A stretch of 64,000 nucleotides of DNA from Ornithodoros turicata (GCF_037126465.1 NW_026999401.1:332501-396500); one strand, 5' to 3'. Positions 43,918-55,400 are shown, numbered from the stretch's first letter. Numbers and translations: made by a program. Notes: a model not told the origin generated them from the sequence alone.

Positions 43918-45653
43918 AAAAAGACGACCAAGAACTCAAGGACCAATTGAAGTGTGTGCGAGACCATGCCACAGCTGAAGTGAGTAAATTATTGCGTCGC
44001 CCGCTATATTGCAAATGAAACGGAATTTAAATTAATTATGCGAGAGGTATATATTGGTACTCAAAACTACAGAGACATGTGTTGTTTCCTTAGTTCGACC
44101 TCTGTATGCAATAAGGGGATAAGTCGAAAACTCCCAAACGGAGAAAACTTCAAGTGAATATTTGGTAAAGTAATTGCAGCTGGGTTTCCTCGAATAACGC
44201 AAATGCGAAATATGTAACATATATATGTTTGTGTCTACTCTACATGCATATCGTGTTAGCATCGTTTTCGGGAGGGTGACTTAGCAGAAACTGAACCAAA
44301 TTCATGTGCATGACATATCCCCTTTTTTCAATTTAACACCGCACGCACAGGGTTTTCATGCAGGGAAAAACAGTTTTCAGTAGTCGGGCTGTAATTGTGA
44401 TGTCAGGTAGGGCAAAGTCACCTTTGTGCGTGGAGCAACTCAATAAATAACTAACAGTGTTATAAAAAATGCGTTAAACATATGCGCTTCAGGCGGTCTT
44501 CCCAACGCCTTTGACCCTGTAACCCAATCGGGCAACGGGTAGCACACGTCACGTGGGGTGCAGCCATAGCACGTTGCGATCTCATATAGCTATTGAAAAG
44601 TCTATAGTTGTGATTCTGTGCTGAAATATTTGTTACAACACAGTTCAACAGCAAGTTCGACCGTGTGAACAGACAACTCCAGTGCCACAGTGACTTTTGC
44701 ACCATCCGTAAGCTGTGTGCTGAACCTGATTTCGTAAGTGACAAACAACATTAACTTCGACATAGTTTCCGAAAATGAACTCTGTTTATTTTCTTGATAT
44801 ATGCTTCCCAAACCCTAATTGCATTTGCGTCTTTGTTCTTACTGGAGACCGCTCTGAAGAGATTCTTCACTGTAAGTCCTCGTACTTCCCATTACTCTAT
44901 AGCAACTCAGCATTCTAGGGTTAACGATATCTTAAAAAAAAGAACAGTGCAAAAATTTCTGCTCGCGGAATAAAAGATGCCGTTACTTTGACAGCAATGC
45001 AAAAGGAACGAGATTCATCCAGTGCGTCGTCCGTGAGTTATGCGCGAAGGAAACCGCAAGTCGCGCTTTCCCTCTTTTCTCCTTCTCAAGAGGTGGCGCG
45101 GAGAGGGTGTCCAATCATTGAGCGACATCGTTTGCGGAGGCCAATTGGAAGTGTCCTCTCGGGAAGGGGAGGAAACGGAAACCGCTTATCGCGCTTTCCC
45201 TCTTCCCTCCTTCAAAAGAGGCGGCGCGGAGATGGTGTCCAACCATTAAGGGAGATCGTTTGCGGAGGCCAATTGGAAGTGGCCTCTCGAGAACAAGAGG
45301 AAAGGGAAACCGCAAATCGCGCTTTCCCTCTTCCTTTCCAATCATCCCTTCCCGTTCCTTGTGTGTTGGTGAGAAGACAACGGCATCTTTCATTCCGCGA
45401 GGAGAAATATCTCTCACATTAGTGTCCCTTGAAAACAGAGATAAAATCAATAAGAAACTATCGTGTATGGAAAGCAAAACACGGTACAGATGAAATATAC
45501 GAGACGACGTTTCTACAACATTTCCTTCCCAGTGCTTCTCGTAAAAGAGGCTTCACTGCATGCTTTCTGCAGGAGAGTGAAAACCAAGAATTGCACGAAC
45601 TCGCAAGTCACTGCGACGCTGACAGCCACCATGACCACGACCACCACCACTGA
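43918..45653 (+). CDS. Second microplusin-like unit: exons 2-5, no own exon 1 found
   Basis: The exons are 43918-43979, 44644-44733, 44848-44871 and 45573-45653. They encode KDDQELKDQLKCVRDHATAE, RQLQCHSDFCTIRKLCAEPDF, TALKRFFT and a C-terminus HHDHDHHH. All four are open, phases match, and the cysteines supplied by these exons are kept. Exon 4 lost the ancestral acceptor AG (now TG), but an AG three bases later keeps the frame, costing one residue. The exon 2 phase accepts exon 1 at 24642-24717, which would give a secreted 110-residue isoform with six cysteines. No signal-peptide exon or promoter was found between the units. It may be an alternative terminal cassette or a 5'-truncated paralogue; open exons favour function. 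Confidence 0.72.
45050..45345. repeat. 128-bp tandem repeat in unit B intron 4
   Basis: Units starting GAAACCGC near 45050, 45178 and 45306 contain CGCGCTTTCCCTCTT and TCGTTTGCGGAGGCCAATTGG. One diverged unit is in unit A (38765-38895) and another stray one at 51440-51560. Confidence 0.8.
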
Positions 45654-46057
45654 GCCGAGGGTGAGCCTCTTAAACAATTTATTGCCCGACGCGTTAAAAG
45701 ATCCTCAAGCAAACTTGGATCTTCCGTATGGCTCTTTGGTTCTCGCAGTGTTAACCGCAGTTCCTCTCCATACATCCCATAGCTAATTAACTAACGAACT
45801 ACTGGATGCTGATGACTGATGGACGTACACTGATTTTGCCACGCCAGACCTGTTCGCACGTGACACGCTTGATGGCGCTACATGCTCAATGGCCATTGGG
45901 TTCAATGATAATCGAAAACTGTCCACGTGACACGGGTACAAGAGATACGGAATGCCTAAACGTGGAACATTTGGAATTTTATTGAGTCTCATGTCGGCCA
46001 TAATTTGATAATACTATTTCTTTCCTAATAATATTTTCTTCATGGCCTATACTATAG

Positions 46058-46180
46058 GTACTGAGAGGAAGTACACCCGGAAGAGAGGTCACACCAGCAT
46101 TCGAAGAATAAGAAGCGTAGGAATACTTGAGTGTATGCTTGTCATTGAATTCGATTTATTAATAAAGTGTCATACACCTG
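46058..46180 (+). other. Probable 3'UTR exon of unit B with poly(A) signal
   Basis: The acceptor ACTATAG is at 46051-46057, paired with the GTGAGC donor at 45661. AATAAA lies at 46161-46166. The segment is conserved with 40309-40430. Confidence 0.55.
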
Positions 46181-46368
46181 TGTCAGCATACCGGCTTGAT
46201 GAGCGTAAATGGGACACATGTTCTAGAGATACAAGCAATCATGCGTATTCTTAATTACGACACGGAACGTTGAGAAGCAATGCAAATCTCGCCATGAATT
46301 TGGTCTCGAGGCGAAAAAGGGACGGCCGCTCTGTGCTATCTGTATCAGAGAAATCGTGAACAGAAGTA

Positions 46369-46541
46369 CAGTGAACCCTCGTTAATATGACCCCCGATAA
46401 TCTGACATACGCGCTTTATGACCATACTCTTGGGGGACAATGCTGCGGAACCTCTGCAAATCTCCCCCGTTAATATGACAATTCCGCATTATGACAAAAA
46501 TGTTCGGGAACGACCATGGTCATAATAACGAGGGTTCACTG
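46369..46541 (+). mobile_element. 173-bp Tc1/mariner MITE, copy A
   Basis: The ends CAGTGAACCCTCGTTAATAT are inverted and TA duplicated. It is nearly identical (about 2 differences by eye) to the inverted copy at 47191-47363. Confidence 0.93.
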
Positions 46542-46746
46542 TAGTGAATGGGAATACGTACTTATTATTGCATTATTCTGGTACAGCGTGCAGCAGTGTA
46601 TTGAAGCAGGAAGCAACTGACAGATAGATGGCTCGAAACCCTGTTGCATTCATCCAGAACAGGCTCTATCGGGCAGTATAGTCTATCGGGAGCTACAATG
46701 TACAATATTTTTGCTGTACGGTCAACTACAACAACAACAACAACCA

Positions 46747-46919
46747 CAGTGAACCTTCGTTAATATGACCCCCGATAATCTGACATACGCGTTTTACGAC
46801 CATACTCCTGGGGAACAACGCAGTAAAAACCTCTACAAATCCCCCCGTTAATATGACAATTCCGCGTTATAACCAAAATTTTCGGGAACTACCATGGTCA
46901 TAATAACGAAGGTTCACTG
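46747..46919 (+). mobile_element. Tc1/mariner MITE, copy B
   Basis: Same family and orientation as copy A but more diverged. The left flank is CA rather than TA, so that duplication has mutated. It follows a (CAA)n tract. Confidence 0.9.
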
Positions 46920-47190
46920 TACATGAATGAGGATGGGATATGTGGAATTTCACCTTGAGCATTTCACTTTACGACACGCTGTGTATACGGTGTCTTGTCA
47001 GCAAAGGGACTGTCTTATCCTGAACCCCATCTATAAAACAGATACCACTATGTTCGGCATCGCGGAGGCCCTGGCGACGACGAGATCAGCGCACGTCACT
47101 CCCTAACTGGATGAGGGAGAGGGCCCTCATCGCCGCTGGCCCTTTGGAAAATGTCATCAGCGTAAAACAAAACTCAACTAAAATGGAGTA

Positions 47191-47363
47191 CAGTGAACCC
47201 TCGTTATTATGACCATGGTCGTTCCCGAACATTTTTGTCATAATGCGGAATTGTCATATTAACGGGGAAGATTTGCAGAGGTTCCACAGCATTGTCCCCC
47301 AAGAGTATGGTCATAAAGCGCGTATGTCAGATTATCGGGGGTCATATTAACGAGGGTTCACTG
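47191..47363 (-). mobile_element. Tc1/mariner MITE, copy C (inverted)
   Basis: Flanked by TA on both sides and opposite in orientation to copies A and B. Copies A and C could pair as a long inverted repeat about 650 bp apart. Confidence 0.93.
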
Positions 47364-47904
47364 TATAGGCACTTGTCACCAAATACGGTGCTGTATACTT
47401 ACCACGTTGAATTGTACGTGGCTGTGGTAACATTATAAACTCATAATGTGAAGAAAAAAAGAAAGAAAGAAAAACTTTTATTAAGCCATCTTCCGAAGGC
47501 TTAAAAGGGTTGAGAAACCACATGCAACGCACTGCATCGGCTCCATACGTTGTAGTCCATGGATTCGACACGCAAAGTCCCACACTCCTGATTTGGACAG
47601 TTCTTTTTTTTTTCTTTTTCTTTTTCTGTTGGGTTTTTAAAACGGCGATATTTTCGAGACACCGCTGCCGGTGATGCCGAACAGCGCTGACAGGCATCGG
47701 CAGACAGAGGGGAAGTGTCGTTTTAGCTGTGCACGGTTGCCCGAAGTACTTCCGGGGGTCCCCATAACGAAGGCCATTCCGCGGTGCCCGGCTCCTTTTA
47801 CATCCGTCTGCGTCGTCATTGAAATGGAAAAGTGTACACCTTCTTTCTCCACGGTAAGACGTCACTCCAAAAAGGGGCGAGGAGGAGAAGAGTTGAGCGT
47901 TGTC
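47364..47904. other. Unassigned DNA
   Basis: No supported gene. A poly-T/TTTCTTTTTC tract lies at 47604-47628. Confidence 0.4.
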
Positions 47905-48152
47905 TAGAGCAGATTCTTCTCCATTGCCCACACTACCAACCTCCCCGAACCGTATACTCTCCGGATCCCCTAACGAGCTGGACTTTCACCTCCTGCACTC
48001 TCTCACAAAAGAGCTTGGTCCCTGGCCACATGCAGCCCACCAACGCTCTGCCCTCGAAGCTCTCTTCACCATTCTGGATACCAGATATGTCTTCTCGACC
48101 CTTATTGTGAAGGGGCCCATTATTTCATTCCCCGCATCACCACCAGCAATGG

Positions 48153-48968
48153 CAGAGCCGTACATTAAAAGGGAGTCTGGCCATTAATGGGTCATGCCTA
48201 TACCTAAAGGTCCACCCACTTTTTCAGCTTTCCGACCAATGAAGTCTTGAAATATGGGGCGCTATCAATCAACCTAACCTCCCTATTTGTCCCCATATCC
48301 AACATGGGCAGCGCCATTTTGGGTGGCAAGTGGATTGGATGGGATTGAAATGGATACCTCTCGCAATCTGCAAAAGTAGTGGAATGTTGGTGCAAATTTG
48401 ACGAGCGCCACCTAGGGAGCGTAAGGCACGTCGGGAATTGTCGTCTGCTTCCGTCGTTGTACCGCTGCCGGCAGAACCACCTGCTGGGACACATTCTGCT
48501 GTCGGTATGATTTTTAAACAAATCTACATGAATCGTTGGAATATAAGAGGCAAGAATGTTTATATCCATGAAATCCAGCTATTAAATATAAGATTGTACA
48601 GCACACTGCCGTTTTTGTTATGATTTCATTATGATCGCCGTGTTCACTAGGCCTAACACCGGCGACAAAACGTATTATTTTCAGTTAGGTATCGGCGGAT
48701 GAGCGTAAGTTGAAACTGATTTCCGAGAAACGTATATGAGGATGTAAATTTGCAGCGTGAAATCAGAGTAGTCTGTGAAATTTTTTTGTCACGAAATCCC
48801 CGCTACACTGCGTTTGTTTTCGTCGCCATTTTGGGTGGCAGTAAGGTGTCATGGCGACCCCCTTGATAAAAAGGAAACCAATCAGAGGACCGAAACTGTG
48901 ATTGACAGGTCGAGCCTCTTTTTGTGACTCCTCCCAATGGCCAGACTCCCTTTTAATGTACGGCTCTG
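48153..48968 (+). mobile_element. hAT element (CAGAGCCGTA family), copy 1
   Basis: 816 bp. The duplication AGCAATGG is at 48145-48152 and 48969-48976. The ends CAGAGCCGTACATTAAAAGG and the inverse are followed by GGAGTCTGGCCA. It is non-coding and contains CCAATGGCCAGACTCC near the right end. Confidence 0.93.
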
Positions 48969-48976
48969 AGCAATGG

Positions 48977-49629
48977 CAGAGCCGTATATTAAAAGGGAGT
49001 CTGGCCATTAATGGGTCATGCCTATACCTGAAGCTCCACCCACTTTTTCAGCTTTCCGACCAATGAAGTCTTGAAATATGGGGCGCTATCAATCAGCCTA
49101 TCCTCACTATTTGCCCCCTTATTCAACACGGGCAGCGCCATTTTGGGTGGCAAGTGGATTGGATGGGATTGAAATGGATACCTCTCGCAATCTGCAAAAG
49201 TAGTGGATTGTTAGCGTAAATTTCATGAGCGCCACCTAGGGAGCGTAACGCACGTCGGGATTTGTTTAAAAATCAAACCGACAACAGAATGTGTCCCAAC
49301 AGGTGGTTCTGCCGGCAGCGGTACAACCACGGAAGCAGACGACAATTCCCGACGTGCCTTACGCTCCCTAGGTGGCGTTCATCAAATTTGCACCAACAAT
49401 CCACTACTTTTGCAGATTGTGAGAGATATCCATTTCAATCCCATCCAATCCACTTGCCACCCAAAATGGCGCTGTCCCTGTTGGATAGGGGGGCAAATAG
49501 TTAGGATAGACTGATTGATAGCGCCCCATATTTCGAGACTTCATTGGTCGAAAGCTGAGAAAGTGGGTGGAGCTTCAGGTATAGGCATGACCCATTAATG
49601 GCCAGACTCCCTTTTAATATATGGATCTG
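48977..49629. mobile_element. hAT element (CAGAGCCGTA family), copy 2, palindromic
   Basis: It starts directly after the 8-bp spacer AGCAATGG that ends copy 1. Its first half is the usual left arm up to about 49262, and its second half is the same left arm inverted, giving a foldback of about 650 bp instead of a normal 816-bp copy. It ends GGATCTG, followed by the 8-bp spacer GTTGCACC. Confidence 0.85.
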
Positions 49630-49637
49630 GTTGCACC

Positions 49638-50544
49638 CAGAGCCGTATATTAAAAGGGAGTCTGGCCATTAATGGGTCATGCCTATACCTGAAGCTCCAC
49701 CCACTTTTTCAGCTTTCCGACCAATGAAGTCTTGAAATATGGGGCGCTATCAATCAGCCTATCCTCACTATTTGTCCCTGTATCCAACATGGGCAGCGCC
49801 ATTTTGGGTGGCAAGTGGATTGGATGGGATTGAAATCGATATATCTTGCAATCTGCAAAAGCAGTGGAATTTTGGTGCAAATTGAAGTGTGAATAATCTT
49901 TCATCGTGAATAAATTGGTTAGTTTGTTATGTTAAGTCGGTGTTATTGTTTCCATCTTGCAAATTTCATGAACGCCACCTAGGGAGCGTAAGGTACGTCG
50001 GGAACTGTCGTCTGCTTCCACCGTTGCACGGCTGCCGGCAGAACCACCTGCTGGGACACATTCTGTCGTCGGTATGATTTTAAAACACATCTATATGAAT
50101 AGTTGGAATATAAAAGGCAATACTATTTATATCCATGAAATCCAGCAATTAAATATAAGATTGTACAGCACAGTGCCGTTTTTGTTATGATTTCGTTGTG
50201 ATCGCCGCGACCGTCGTGTTCACTAGGCCTAACGCCGGCGACAAAACGTATTATTTTCGCTTAGATGTCGATGGATGAGCGTAAGTTGAAACTGATTTCT
50301 GAGAAAGGTATATGTGGATTTACATTTCCAGCGTAAAATCAGCGTAGTCTGTGAACATTTTTTGTCACGAAATCCCCGCTTCACCGCGTTTGTTTTTGTC
50401 GCCATTTTGGGTGGCAGTAAGGTGTCATGGCGACCCCCTTGGTAAAAAGCGAACCAATCAGAGGAGCGAAACTGTGATTGACAGGTCGAGCCTCTTTTTG
50501 TGACTCCTCCCAATGGCCAGACTCCCTTTTAATATACGGCTCTG
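49638..50544 (+). mobile_element. hAT element (CAGAGCCGTA family), copy 3
   Basis: 907 bp. It is followed by AGCAATGG at 50545-50552, the same octamer that flanks copy 1. It contains an extra ~90-bp segment at about 49880-49968 flanked by GCAAATT on both sides. Confidence 0.9.
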
Positions 50545-50620
50545 AGCAATGGGGTAGAGTATCGCCCCCTGGCGATGAAACTCCCCATTCCTCATCTCAC
50601 AATAAAGTTGTTGTTGTTCA

Positions 50621-50927
50621 GCGAGAGCGACCTTCGTAACGCGGGTTCGCAGAAACATAGCCTTTCGATGTGCGTGTTTAGCAGATATAAATCAATGTTT
50701 ACAACCTTATTTATCTTCACAAGTTTGGTTTTACAACCCCTGTAAGTTCACTGAGTTGTAGGGTACGAACTGACTCGCGCCTCGCCTGTCAGATTCGCAT
50801 ATGCTGCCACCACGTAGCTACGGAGTCTCGTCCAGAAGTTGCACCACGTCTCGTCTTTGGTTTTGACTGATTTCGTGAAACGCTTCTCTCTACTCAGCTT
50901 CGAATAAAGATAGCATACACTCTAAGA
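50621..50927. other. Unassigned DNA
   Basis: No supported gene or repeat end. Confidence 0.4.
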
Positions 50928-51235
50928 AAAGAGGGCGTGAAAATGTGGTAAGTTCTGTAGTTACCTCCTAGGTGAACATAGCGTCTGATAAAGAGAGTAA
51001 GTGTAAATACACACTTTTTCCCACACAAAGGTGGTAAAAGCAACTATCATTATATACAAGTTGCTACAAAAAGGCGTACGAACCCGTCGCTCACCGAGTC
51101 AGAAGCTGTAACCCTATATCATTCGTCGCAAAGAGTGACATAGCAGGTAGAACTTTGCAACCTTTTAGGCACAACACATGCGAAAACTACTACCTCCTAA
51201 AAAGTGTAACTACTCCACCCCTTTTTCTAAGAGCG
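50928..51235. mobile_element. 308-bp TA-flanked MITE (CACTCTAAGAAAAG)
   Basis: The ends CACTCTAAGAAAAGAGG and, inverted, CGCTCTTAGAAAAAGGGG are flanked by TA. Internal sequence near 51075-51140 recurs at 51340-51400. Confidence 0.75.
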
Positions 51236-52198
51236 TATCCTCTTTAATATGAGAAGTAAAATTAGGTGGCTCTGCACATCCGGTTTCCAAACCACTAAGT
51301 TTGTAAGTAAAGGCGTAAGTAAGCTAAGTAAGTATAGGCGTACGTCCCCGTCGCTCACCGAATCAGAAGCTGTAACCCTATCATTCGTGGCAGAGGTATA
51401 TGACTTTATATCTCTGCCACGGAGAACATGGATGCTTCTCGTAACCTCATTGAGGGACGTCGTTTGCGGAGGTCAATGGGAAGTGGCCTCTCGAGAAGGA
51501 GAGGAAACGGAAACCGCTCATCGCGCTTTCCCTCTCCCGTCCTTCAAAAGAGGCGGCGCCACTGATCTCTATAGTGCTATAGTATAGGCTGGATCGCGCA
51601 TAGGGTGCTCCACAACGTGGTCACCGGCCGCCATATTGGTGGGCCCAACGCATTCTGTCGTCTGCATTTATTTCAAGCGGGGCTGCCCGTATTTTTTAAA
51701 ATTTACTTTAAACTAAAGGGCATGTCATGCCAATTTGTTGCAGCTTTGAGTACACTTCACACGGACAGAGAAAGAGGGTTAATTTTTCACAGATAAGCTC
51801 TTTATTTTGAGGAAAAATCTGTTTATTCGTATCGCATGCATCTGTGTGGCATGCAAAGTATGTGTGGCTGTTCCTATAAATCTCAAAACAATGTATTTTC
51901 TATCAACGATGCGCTTGTGCTTGCAGGTTCCCGTCACAGTCGCTTAGCTGTGTCGAAGAAGCGGATGCAGAACCTGCGCCAATATGCCAATTTGTTCCAC
52001 TGTTCTTTTAATTTGTGAGGTACGGTGGAAGTAAATAAACCGCTGTGTTGACCTCGTATGTGCAGTCGCTCCTACAGCGTGTGTGATAAGTCATGCATGC
52101 ATGCATGCATGCTCTTCGTGCAGAGCGCTTCGAATTTCTGTAATGAAATACGCTGACAGCTGAACAACTGCAAAGCACTCCTGACGATAACGTTATTT
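51236..52198. other. Unassigned DNA with repeat fragments
   Basis: It holds a fragment of the 128-bp repeat (51440-51560) and a GCATGCAT run at 52094-52111. No supported gene. Confidence 0.45.
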
Positions 52199-52295
52199 TA
52201 AGATGAGGAATGGGGAGTTTCATCACCAGGGTCTATACTCTACCCCATTGCTGGTGGTGAGCCCCTTCAGAATAAGGATCGAGGTCTTATTGTAG
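52199..52295 (-). repeat. LINE 3'UTR copy without hAT insertion
   Basis: The minus strand reads CACCACCAGCAATGGGGTAG across the site occupied at 48145-50552. It is therefore an empty-site copy of the same LINE 3'UTR. Confidence 0.85.
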
Positions 52296-52792
52296 AACAC
52301 ACACAGATACACTCGCAGAACATAATAGGATAACGGAAAAAGTCAAACGAGAACCATACAATACCAAACCACATAATAACGAACGAGAACCACGGAACAC
52401 CACACGAAAACCGAATAACAAACGAAAACAAACAAAAAATATAAAAATGGAAGTACCTTACAATAACAAACAGTGTGAAACATTTTCAAGCAAAAAATAC
52501 TTAATTTTATAAGTTGACATTCACCAAATTCACCTTCATGCGTGTGCGCCCCGTGCACGACAGTTGCGACGCCCTATTCGGAATACAGGCAGCGGAGAAG
52601 AAAAAGACGGCAATTGCCATTAAAAACTGGAGGAACACGGCTGAAGCACGTTTGGAATACATCAGCACACTGATTCCTAAGAAAAATGCGTGCTAATCAG
52701 CAATGAGGAGCGTTTAAAGCGCAATAAATACTCCAAATCAAATCACTTCCCATTGTTTCCTATAGGCACCGCACGCTAGCGTGAGGGCGCTC
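52296..52792. other. Unassigned DNA
   Basis: No supported gene. A-rich with repeated AACGARAAC motifs at 52345-52440. Confidence 0.4.
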
Positions 52793-52800
52793 CGGTGGTT

Positions 52801-53616
52801 CAGAGCCGTATATTAAAAGGGAGTCTGGCCATTAGTGGGTCATGCCTATACCTGAAGCTCCACCCACTTTTTCAGCTTTCCGACCAATGAAGTCTTGAAA
52901 TATGGGGCGCTATCAATCAGCCTATCCTCACTATTTGCCCCCCTATCCAACATGGGCAGCGCCATTTTGGGTGGCAAGTGGATTGGATGGGATTGAAATG
53001 GATACCTCTCGCAATCTGCACAAGTAGTGGATTGTTGGTGCAAATTTGATAAGCGCCACCTAGGGAGCGTAAGGCACGTTGGGAATTGTCGTCTGCTTCT
53101 GTCGTTGTACCGCTGCCGTCAGAACCACCTGCTGGGACACATTCTGTCGTCGATATGATTTTTAAACAAATCTACATGAATAGTTGGAATATAAGAGGCA
53201 ATAATGTTTATATCCATGAAATCCAGCTGTTAAAAATAATATCGTACAGCACAGCGCCGTTTTTGTTATGATTTCCTTGTGATCGCCGTGTTCACTAGGC
53301 CTAACACCGGCGACAAAACGTATTATTTTCAGTTAGATATCGATGGATGAGCATAAGTTGAAACTGATTTCCGAGAAATTTATATTAGGATGTACATTTG
53401 CAGCATAAAATCAGGTTAGTCTGTGAAAATTTTTTGTCACGAAATCCCCGCTTCACTGTGTTTGTTTTCGTCGCCATTTTGGGTGGCAGTATGGTGTCAT
53501 GGCGACCCCCTTGGTAAAAAGCAAACCAATCAGAGGAGCGAAACTGTGATTGACAGGTCGAGCCTCTTTTTGTGACTCCTCCCAATGGCCAGACTCCCTT
53601 TTAATATACGGCTCTG
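52801..53616 (+). mobile_element. hAT element (CAGAGCCGTA family), copy 4
   Basis: 816 bp with an exact 8-bp duplication CGGTGGTT at 52793-52800 and 53617-53624. Full-length and close to copy 1. Confidence 0.93.
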
Positions 53617-53624
53617 CGGTGGTT

Positions 53625-54813
53625 TGCCTGAGCGCGCCCTCTATGGTGACTCCGTACATTTTGACTCGGTACCACACGGAGCCGCTCATTGCTTTGGTAC
53701 GTTTGGGACAGTATCACGGCGTACGTGCAGTCACGCGTGTTTTATTTGGTGGCTTTCCTCCCATTGACCTTCCCGACTACTTCTGTGGAGATACTGTCAA
53801 GAAAGGAAATCTGCTCGTATCGGAAAAGTCGGAATTTTAAATTTTTCGTGTCTTCGTAGAACAACTAACCATAGGAATTCTCAGGGGTCTAGAGCTTCTA
53901 ACCTATAAACGCAGAACTGATTTAGGCGGTCTAAGATAACAGAACAAGTAGAAATTCAAAAATGCAGGTTGTCTCACCTTGCCCAACCCTCGGGGCAAGA
54001 CGAGACATCGAGTGGGGAAATATGAGACACGCCGTGGTAATTAACTATACAAATTAGTTTTTGCAATATAATCAGACAATGTAAAGCCTACACAACCCCC
54101 TTGAGCCCATCGCTCACAGAACGTGCAATGAAACCACACATAACCCGGTACTATTATTCTCCGCCGTTCTTTGCAAATACGACACAGCCAGACTGACATG
54201 TGACTGGTCGCTTGTTTGCGTGCGCTTCTGCTTTGCTCGAAATATCCTAGGAAACAGGGAAATTTGCTGCCAAACCCTAGGCAATATATATATAAAAAAA
54301 AGAAAATATCTGAGGAACAAGCATAAGACCACCTAATAGTTGATTTACTAGTTTCTAAATTACATTAAAGGAAAAGTGAAAGCGTAAAACTTTATGGCAG
54401 GTTGCTTTCCCTTGACGGGAGCCCTGTTGTTGTGGCAGCTTACTACGCAGCAATAGCCGCCGTTCTTCCGTTTTCGCCCAGAACCCATTCACAAAACGTG
54501 AAGGTAAAAATCTCTCGAGCCGTCTGACTGTTGTTGTATCACGGTCTCGGTGTCGTATAATCAGCTTTAACTAACTTCAACCCTTCCGAGCGGCCGTCGA
54601 AATGGATGCAGTTGTACGGGACTGCGCAGCAGGTACCAGGAGGTTATACCCACATTTCGCCTAGTGGGGGCGCGGGTGTCGGCCGAAAACTTTAGCGTGC
54701 TGTCCGGCGCCAGTGGGCGCTCCAACATGGCGGCCGGTTGCCGCACATCTCTCCCACGAGCCCCTCTCCTATGCGCGATCCAGCCTTTATACATGGGAGA
54801 CTCTTTTCGGCTG
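53625..54813. other. Unassigned DNA
   Basis: No supported gene. The minus frame 54567-55007 overlaps the foldback element and is not credible. Confidence 0.4.
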
Positions 54814-54825
54814 TAGTTCGAGTCA

Positions 54826-55063
54826 GAGTCACTAAATAAGCTACGCTTCAGAGTATCGACACTGAGCCGCCATGTTGTTTCGGATGACCTCCAGCGCCAT
54901 CCATTTAGCGCTCTTCGAAGTGTTGTCTTCTTCCACTGCTGAACTTCATCTTCATCTATTTCTACTGCCAAAATAGAGGTAGGGCTGGAGGTCATCCGAA
55001 ACAACATGGCGGCTGTTTTTGCCTCAGTGTCGTTACTCTGAAGCGTAGCTTATTTAGTGACTC
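54826..55063. mobile_element. 238-bp foldback element with long duplication
   Basis: The arms (GAGTCACTAAATAAGCTACG inward to GGATGACCTCCAG) are near-perfect inverse copies of about 85 bp. TAGTTCGAGTCA (12 bp) is repeated at 54814-54825 and 55064-55075. A duplication longer than 8 bp suggests a Mutator-like element. Confidence 0.8.
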
Positions 55064-55214
55064 TAGTTCGAGTCACACAGAGTCATATGTCACGTGAGGA
55101 GGGAAAGAGAGAGCAAGGGATGGGGGGAGCGGGAATGGCGGGAACACCAAAGACGGGGATGGGGAGGTATATGTGCCCGGCGGCAGAACTGTTTGGAGAG
55201 AGGACAGCAGGAAG

Positions 55215-55400
55215 GAGCGGGGGGTTAGTATGCGTCCTGGTCCGACTTCAGGGGGAAACTGTGTCCCCGTTCGTCTCGAAAGTCTTCGGAAAACCGAGAG
55301 AAGAAAACCTCAGACAGCACAGCCGGTGGTAGGGTTCGAACCCAGCATCTCCCAGTCTTCAACACGGCCTTGGCTATATAGCACCACCGCTGGTTTTCAC
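55215..55400 (-). repeat. tRNA-derived SINE, minus orientation
   Basis: It carries the B box GGGTTCGAACCC at about 55331-55342, the body ACCTCAGACAGCACAGCC, and the head related to a tRNA near 55395. Same family as 60594-60839. Confidence 0.7.

Larger units (their letters stand above)
43230..46180 (+). repeat. Tandem duplication unit B
   Basis: It is collinear with unit A from upstream of exon 2 through the 3' poly(A) signal. It lacks the three transposons of unit A and instead has a triplicated 128-bp segment at 45050-45345. Confidence 0.85.
47905..50620 (+). mobile_element. LINE 3' end, split by three hAT elements
   Basis: Positions 47905-48110 encode LLHCPHYQPPRT and, after a frameshift, SLTKELGPWPHAAHQRSALE, the C-terminal pattern of I/R1-type LINEs. 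The 3'UTR runs to 48152, is interrupted, and resumes at 50545-50620, ending AATAAAGTTGTTGTTGTT. A minus-strand copy at 52199-52295 shows the uninterrupted junction. Confidence 0.8.

Noticed and set aside
54567..55007. 146-codon minus-strand frame
   Set aside because: Overlaps the foldback element and shows no domain pattern.
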